A DNA stretch of 9,875 nucleotides, taken from positions 1-9,875 of the forward strand of contig DEEV01000100.1 of NCBI GenBank assembly GCA_002350445.1. Reading direction: 5' to 3'. A program made the translations under genes and the position numbers. Below are positions 6,329 through 9,875 of this stretch, in pieces. Under the pieces are notes generated by a model. It did not search any database and had not been told where the DNA came from. It was given only the letters and a program-made list of their open reading frames with translations. The DNA is from Treponema sp. UBA2869. Its GTDB lineage: Bacteria; Spirochaetota; Spirochaetia; Treponematales; Treponemataceae. Positions within the stretch are counted from its first letter, which is position 1. Each line of letters starts with the position of its first letter.

Positions 6329-6369
6329 TTTTCTAACGAAAACTCGAAGCACAACAACGTGCTATAGCA
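6311..6369. other. hairpin cluster between convergent genes, possible weak bidirectional terminator
   Basis: AGTTTTC-taac-GAAAACT (6327-6344) overlaps the PfkB stop codon and can be extended by GCTTCG (6311-6316) pairing with CGAAGC (6345-6350) across a bulge. Next come AGCAC-aacaac-GTGCT (6348-6363) and the 10-bp palindrome TGCTATAGCA (6360-6369). None has a proper U-tract on either strand (only four Ts), so termination is uncertain. Confidence 0.45.
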
Positions 6370-6392
6370 GTTTTACAACAATATGTAGGATT

Positions 6393-7565
6393 TTAGCGCA
6401 TATAGTACGTCTTAATCGGCGGGAAGCCATTGAATGCAACCGATGCATAAGTCGAAGTATAGGCACCCGTTGTAAGCCAGTAAAGTTTGTCGCCAGCTTT
6501 GAGCGAAATCGGGAGCTTGTATTTTGCATCTTCGTACATAATGTCCATGCTGTCGCAGGTTGGGCCGGCAATAATTACAATTCCTTCTTTTTCGCCAGGC
6601 TTGTCGCGGCTTGTAACTACCGGATATTTAATTGCTTCGTCCAAAGTTTCAATAAGTCCGTTGAATTTTCCGGCATCAACATAGACCCAGCGGGCAAGTG
6701 CCGTGTTATTTTTTCGGCTGGTCAAAACAACTTCACTGGTAAGAATTCCGCTGTCTCCAACAAGTGAGCGGCCAGGTTCAAGAATAATTTCCGGAATATC
6801 ATCACCAAAGTCTTCCTGAATATAACGTGTAATTTCCGAAGCATATTCTGCAAGCGTATTTGTAGGCTCAATATAACTTGCAGGAAAACCGCCGCCCATA
6901 TTAATCATAGAAAGACGGATTCCTTCTTCCTCTTCAAGAGAAGTGAACAAATATTTTACCTTAGCAATCGCATCGTTCCACTGACCAATATCGCGCTGCT
7001 GGCTTCCAACGTGGAAACTGATTCCGTACGGAGTAAGGCCAAGGTCGCGGGCAAGCACGAGCAAATCATAAGCCATATCCGGGTGGCATCCAAATTTGCG
7101 AGAAAGCGGCCAGTCTGCACTGATAGAGTTTTCTACAAGAATTCGCACATAAATACGTGAACCAGGTGCATTTTCTGCAATTGCCTTAAGGTCGTCTTTG
7201 CTGTCTGTCGCAAAAAGTCGCACCCCTTTATCATAAAAATATTTAATGTCCTTTGCCTTTTTGATTGTGTTTCCAAAAGAAAGTCTGTCTGGCGAAACAT
7301 TAAATTTAGAAATCATATCCAGTTCGTAGCGTGAAGCAATATCAAAATTTGAACCCATTTCTGCAAGCATTTCAAGAACAGGCTCGCCAGGATTAGATTT
7401 CATTGCATAATAAATTCTTGCATAAGGAAAAGAATCTCTAAGTCGTATATAATTCTGCTTGATTGTATTGAGATTGATTACTACATTCGGAGTTTCCAAA
7501 TCTTTAGAAAAGTCCAAAAACCGCTGCCAGTCCTTATCGCTGACATAATCGCTACGATTAAACAT
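6393..7565 (-). CDS. PLP-dependent ornithine/lysine-type decarboxylase (alanine racemase-like fold)
   Basis: A 390-residue enzyme of the Orn/DAP/Arg decarboxylase 2 family, predicted to convert ornithine to putrescine (or lysine to cadaverine) in the cytoplasm. Lys56 in YYAMKSNP is the pyridoxal-phosphate Schiff-base residue. Other active-site marks are HVGSQ (185-189), GGGFP (224-228, phosphate binding), EPGR (263-266), the catalytic Cys337-Asp338 in GPTCDSMD, and TGAY (366-369) near the end. The length and absence of insertions match bacterial and eukaryotic ornithine decarboxylases (about 390-460) rather than diaminopimelate or biosynthetic arginine decarboxylases. Ornithine versus lysine preference cannot be read reliably. 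It stands alone between the convergent PfkB operon and a gene-free stretch. GAGG lies nine bases before the ATG, with a plausible promoter upstream; no polyamine-responsive leader is seen. Confidence 0.92.
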   Translation of the reverse strand: MFNRSDYVSDKDWQRFLDFSKDLETPNVVINLNTIKQNYIRLRDSFPYARIYYAMKSNPGEPVLEMLAEMGSNFDIASRYELDMISKFNVSPDRLSFGNTIKKAKDIKYFYDKGVRLFATDSKDDLKAIAENAPGSRIYVRILVENSISADWPLSRKFGCHPDMAYDLLVLARDLGLTPYGISFHVGSQQRDIGQWNDAIAKVKYLFTSLEEEEGIRLSMINMGGGFPASYIEPTNTLAEYASEITRYIQEDFGDDIPEIILEPGRSLVGDSGILTSEVVLTSRKNNTALARWVYVDAGKFNGLIETLDEAIKYPVVTSRDKPGEKEGIVIIAGPTCDSMDIMYEDAKYKLPISLKAGDKLYWLTTGAYTSTYASVAFNGFPPIKTYYMR

Positions 7566-7597
7566 TAAAGGCTACCTCAAAAATAAATATTCCGTGA

Positions 7598-7626
7598 ATA
7601 ATAACAAAAATGTATAATCTAGTTAA
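7598..7626 (-). promoter_or_regulatory. putative promoter of the decarboxylase gene
   Basis: On the minus strand TTAACT (7626-7621), 17 bases, then TATTAT (7603-7598). Transcription would begin near 7591, giving a 26-base leader that contains the GAGG at 7578-7575. Confidence 0.5.
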
Positions 7627-7680
7627 TTAGTTTTTAAAAAAAAGTTAGAAATTATGCTGGATAGTACGTTTTTTCTTCTG

Positions 7681-7765
7681 GCGGTTCCGGCTTGCAAGCA
7701 AGCCGTCGGGCTTTTCGGGGTTCCATTCCTCCGCTACGCTCCGGAACGGCTTCGCCGCCCCTACA
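7681..7765. repeat. GC-rich palindromic intergenic element
   Basis: About two thirds G+C (I count 54 of 80 bases in 7681-7760) inside AT-rich surroundings. It is built of inverted repeats: CGGCTTGC/GCAAGCCG (7688-7695 and 7698-7705), GTTCCGG/CCGGAAC (7684-7690 and 7741-7747) forming an outer stem, GTTCC/GGAAC (7720-7724 and 7743-7747), and CGGC-ttc-GCCG (7747-7757). It resembles REP-like dispersed intergenic repeats; a second copy is not present in this window, so its repeat status is inferred. No transposase or terminal inverted repeats are seen. Confidence 0.5.
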
Positions 7766-7865
7766 ATCCCTAACCGATTTTAAATGGCTCAGAGCGAGAT
7801 TTATCGAGCGACTTTCATAAATAAGTGATATAAATAAAGCCAATTTTGCATTAGCAAAAATAATA

Positions 7866-7891
7866 AGAGGAACTCCAAACGAAGTTCCTCT
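7866..7891 (-). terminator. intrinsic terminator downstream of tRNA-Ile2
   Basis: A perfect 9-bp stem AGAGGAACT/AGTTCCTCT with an 8-base loop. On the minus strand it is followed by TTATTATTTTTG, a broken U-tract. It is the last of three hairpins after the tRNA and the only one with a U-rich tail. Confidence 0.65.
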
Positions 7892-7894
7892 ATA

Positions 7895-7933
7895 CTATTG
7901 GGCCATACGCCGCTTTCGCGTCGTTTGGCCTAT
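7895..7933. repeat. long imperfect hairpin containing a copy of the tRNA-Ile2 3' end
   Basis: CTATTGGGCCATACGCCGC and GCGTCGTTTGGCCTATAG pair around a TTTC loop with a few mismatches. Its left arm includes ACTATTGGGCCAT (7894-7906), identical to the 3' end of tRNA-Ile2 plus flank (7973-7985). Confidence 0.6.
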
Positions 7934-7949
7934 AGGAAGTGATTTAATT

Positions 7950-7977
7950 ATAGTTTCTCACTTCGTTACGAAACTAT
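7950..7977. other. hairpin immediately after the tRNA-Ile2 3' end
   Basis: ATAGTTTC (7950-7957) and GAAACTAT (7970-7977) form a perfect 8-bp stem directly adjoining the last tRNA base at 7978; it may serve as a 3' processing or exonuclease stop signal. TCACTTC (7958-7964) in its loop can instead pair with GAAGTGA (7936-7942). Confidence 0.55.
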
Positions 7978-8050
<73 letters not shown>

Positions 8051-8063
8051 GAAAGGTTTTTAT

Positions 8064-8092
8064 AATATAACAAAAAAGCGCAGTTTATTCAA
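8064..8092 (-). promoter_or_regulatory. promoter of tRNA-Ile2
   Basis: On the minus strand TTGAAT (8092-8087), 17 bases, then TATATT (8069-8064); transcription would start near 8057, about seven bases before the tRNA. The -35 lies across the glmS stop codon. The TATATTAT core is the same as at the tRNA-fMet promoter. Confidence 0.6.
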
Positions 8093-8106
8093 CCGTAACG
8101 CTTTTT
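8072..8106 (-). terminator. probable glmS intrinsic terminator
   Basis: On the minus strand AAAAAGCG (8106-8099, inside the last glmS codons) can pair with CGCTTTTT (8080-8073), ending in a run of six Ts. The 18-base loop contains the stop codon and the -35 of the tRNA promoter. The stem is AT-rich, so efficiency is uncertain. Confidence 0.45.
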
Positions 8107-9875
8107 GCAAGGTTTCTTGGCTTGTCCGGGTTGTAGCCGCGCATAATTGCACAGTAGTAAGCAAAAAGCTGAGCCGGAATAACCGTAAGCAGCGAAGCCA
8201 AAGTTGACGAGCAGTCTGGAATTCTGCAGATTAAATCAGCTTTTCCTTCAAATGACTTACCATCATCCTGAGTAATTACCATAACAGTTGCACCGCGGGT
8301 TTTTACTTCCTGCATGTTCGAACCGATTTTGTCGTAAAGTTTAGGCTCGCTGGCAATTGCAACAACCAGAGTTGCCGGGTCAATCAGAGCGATTGGACCG
8401 TGCTTAAGCTCGCCCGCAGCAAACGCCTCGGAATGCATATAAGAAACTTCCTTGAGCTTCAGCGCGCTTTCAAGCGAAGTTGCACTGTCGAACTGGCGGC
8501 CAATATAAAAAATCTTATCCTTATTAAACTGCTGCGAAGCAAATTTCTGAATTACATCCTTTCCATCAAGAATTTCCTGAATCTTTGCAGGAATGCTTTC
8601 AAGCTCGCTCAAAAGTTTTGTAGCCTCTTCATCAGATAAAGTGCCGCGGAGCTTTCCAGCTTTAATTGCAAGCAGCAATAAACATACAAGCTGAGTTGTG
8701 TACGCCTTAGTAGAAGCAACCGCAATTTCAGGGCCGGCAAGTGTGTAAATTACATCATCGGCTTCGCGGCTTACAGTTGAACCAACACAGTTTGTAATAG
8801 CAACAACCTTAAGCCCCTGTTCCTTGGCAAGACGCAGAGCGCTCAAAGTATCGGCAGTTTCTCCAGACTGAGAAATTACCATAAAAATATCAGATTTATC
8901 GAGTATTGGGTCACGGTAACGGAACTCAGAAGCAACATCAACGTCAACCTTCATGCGGGCAATTTTTTCAAATGCATATTTCGCAACGACGCCTGCATGG
9001 TAGGCCGTTCCGCAGGCAGTAATTACAACACGGCTTGCCTTGCGCCATGCATCGTCCATTTTGTTTTCTTCAAAATAAACGTCTGTAGGCTTACCAGAAC
9101 CGTCCTTTACAATTCGCGGACGCATTGTATCAGTAAGTCCTTTTGGCTGCTCGTGAATTTCCTTAATCATAAAGTGTTCGTAGCCGCCCTTAGTTGCCGC
9201 ATCCATATCCCATTCAACATGGCTAGGCTGCTTAATGATTTTTTCACCATCAAAATTAAAAAGATCAACGTGGTCTGTATACAAAACAGCAAGCTCGCGC
9301 TCACCAAGATAGTAAACATCGCGGGTGTGCTCCAAAAGTGCAGGAACATCAGAAGCAATAAAGTTTTCGCCCTTTCCCAGACCTACTACAAGCGGACTTT
9401 CCTTGCGCGCCGCAATAATTCTGTCCGGATAATCCTTGCAAATAACTCCAAGCGCATAAGAACCTTCGAGCACATGAATTGTTTCGATTACAGCCTTAAA
9501 AATATCGCCGGTTGCCTTATATTTCTGGTCCAGCAGGTGAACAACAACTTCGGTATCAGTCTGAGACTTAAATACAACACCCTGAGCCTGAAGCTTTGCT
9601 TTAAGATCTGCATAGTTTTCGATAATTCCGTTGTGAACAATCGAAATTGTGCCGTCCATATTTGTGTGTGGATGGCTGTTTGTGTCACTTGGTTCCCCGT
9701 GAGTAGCCCAGCGTGTATGACCAATTCCAATACATCCGTTTACAAATTTTCCTGTCTTTTCATAAAGAGCCATTTCGGCATCAGAAAAATCTTCTTTTTT
9801 TACATTTTCAGGAATAATTTCACCAGTAATTTTTTCTGCAAGATTTATAAGCTTGCCTTTAGCCTTCTGAACAAC
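8085..9875 (-). CDS. glmS: Glutamine--fructose-6-phosphate aminotransferase (isomerizing), 5' end beyond window
   Basis: GlmS makes glucosamine-6-phosphate from fructose-6-phosphate and glutamine, the first step to UDP-GlcNAc for cell wall and other amino-sugar polymers. The frame stays open to the last base of the window, giving 596 visible codons; about 35 N-terminal residues, including catalytic Cys1 of the Ntn glutaminase, lie outside. Visible glutaminase marks are HTRWATHGEPSDTNSHPH and HNGIIENY. The two SIS isomerase domains show ACGTAYHAG and SQSGETADTLSA (first) and GRQFDSATSLESALKLKE with SEAFAAGELKHGP (second). The C-terminus PRNLAKSVTVE is the conserved GlmS tail that closes over the active site. 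An internal Met at 9773 is not the start, since homologous sequence continues upstream of it. Regulation by a glmS ribozyme or leader cannot be judged because the upstream region is missing. tRNA-Ile2 follows on the same strand. Confidence 0.97.
   Translation of the reverse strand, partial: VVQKAKGKLINLAEKITGEIIPENVKKEDFSDAEMALYEKTGKFVNGCIGIGHTRWATHGEPSDTNSHPHTNMDGTISIVHNGIIENYADLKAKLQAQGVVFKSQTDTEVVVHLLDQKYKATGDIFKAVIETIHVLEGSYALGVICKDYPDRIIAARKESPLVVGLGKGENFIASDVPALLEHTRDVYYLGERELAVLYTDHVDLFNFDGEKIIKQPSHVEWDMDAATKGGYEHFMIKEIHEQPKGLTDTMRPRIVKDGSGKPTDVYFEENKMDDAWRKASRVVITACGTAYHAGVVAKYAFEKIARMKVDVDVASEFRYRDPILDKSDIFMVISQSGETADTLSALRLAKEQGLKVVAITNCVGSTVSREADDVIYTLAGPEIAVASTKAYTTQLVCLLLLAIKAGKLRGTLSDEEATKLLSELESIPAKIQEILDGKDVIQKFASQQFNKDKIFYIGRQFDSATSLESALKLKEVSYMHSEAFAAGELKHGPIALIDPATLVVAIASEPKLYDKIGSNMQEVKTRGATVMVITQDDGKSFEGKADLICRIPDCSSTLASLLTVIPAQLFAYYCAIMRGYNPDKPRNLAKSVTVE

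Larger units (their letters stand above)
7566..7977. other. 412-bp gene-free region: promoter, GC-rich hairpin element and tRNA-downstream hairpins
   Basis: No convincing protein gene lies here. From left to right it holds the decarboxylase promoter, an A/T-rich stretch (7627-7675), a GC-rich structured island (7681-7765), an AT-rich stretch with the small hairpin TTTTGC-atta-GCAAAA (7844-7859), a terminator-like hairpin (7866-7891), and two further hairpins reaching the 3' end of tRNA-Ile2. The only sizeable open frame (7652-7843, minus) runs through the GC-rich island and looks non-coding. Confidence 0.7.

Noticed and set aside
7652..7843. A 63-codon minus-strand open frame through the GC-rich island
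   Set aside because: Its amino-acid string (Arg/Gly/Glu/Pro-rich) simply reads the palindromic DNA, no ribosome binding site stands out, and the ends are AT-rich filler. It is treated as non-coding repeat sequence.
9740..9773. The Met at 9773 as the glmS start
   Set aside because: The same frame stays open to 9875 with plausible GlmS glutaminase sequence, and a start there would remove the catalytic Cys and the first strands of the domain.

Overview
The window is AT-rich bacterial chromosome, roughly 40% GC by eye, with tightly packed genes, ATGA start/stop overlaps and A/T homopolymers. The set of proteins (a STAS domain fused to a zinc ribbon, a TrmJ-type tRNA methylase, a group-IV-fold ornithine-type decarboxylase, GlmS) most resembles a host-associated Treponema (Spirochaetota). 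That assignment is an impression from protein style and was not tested by a search.

Layout, left to right. The left edge cuts an initiator tRNA-fMet on the minus strand, which has a consensus promoter. A beta-class adenine DNA methyltransferase of the type III Mod kind follows on the plus strand, with no restriction subunit in view. A minus-strand block holds a Gfo/Idh/MocA oxidoreductase preceded by its likely TetR regulator; a 20-bp palindrome overlaps the putative promoter. Upstream of that, after an intrinsic terminator, lies a STAS/zinc-ribbon protein with its own promoter. Diverging from it is a plus-strand operon, trmJ-like - HAD nucleotidase - PfkB sugar kinase, joined by two ATGA overlaps. 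Facing it is a PLP-dependent ornithine/lysine-type decarboxylase on the minus strand. A 412-bp intergenic region then holds the decarboxylase promoter, a GC-rich hairpin element and several hairpins downstream of a tRNA-Ile2(CAU). The right edge cuts glmS, which lies just upstream of that tRNA on the same strand.

Most of this is core housekeeping: translation (two CAU tRNAs, TrmJ), amino-sugar and cell-wall precursor supply (GlmS), and polyamine synthesis (decarboxylase). No obvious new multigene system is visible. The points most worth checking are start sites where a -10 box sits six bases before an ATG with no ribosome binding site (trmJ-like and tetR, perhaps also the methyltransferase), the orphan methyltransferase beside the fMet tRNA, the GC-rich hairpin element, and a 13-bp copy of the tRNA-Ile2 3' end 79 bp downstream of the gene within a set of mutually exclusive hairpins.
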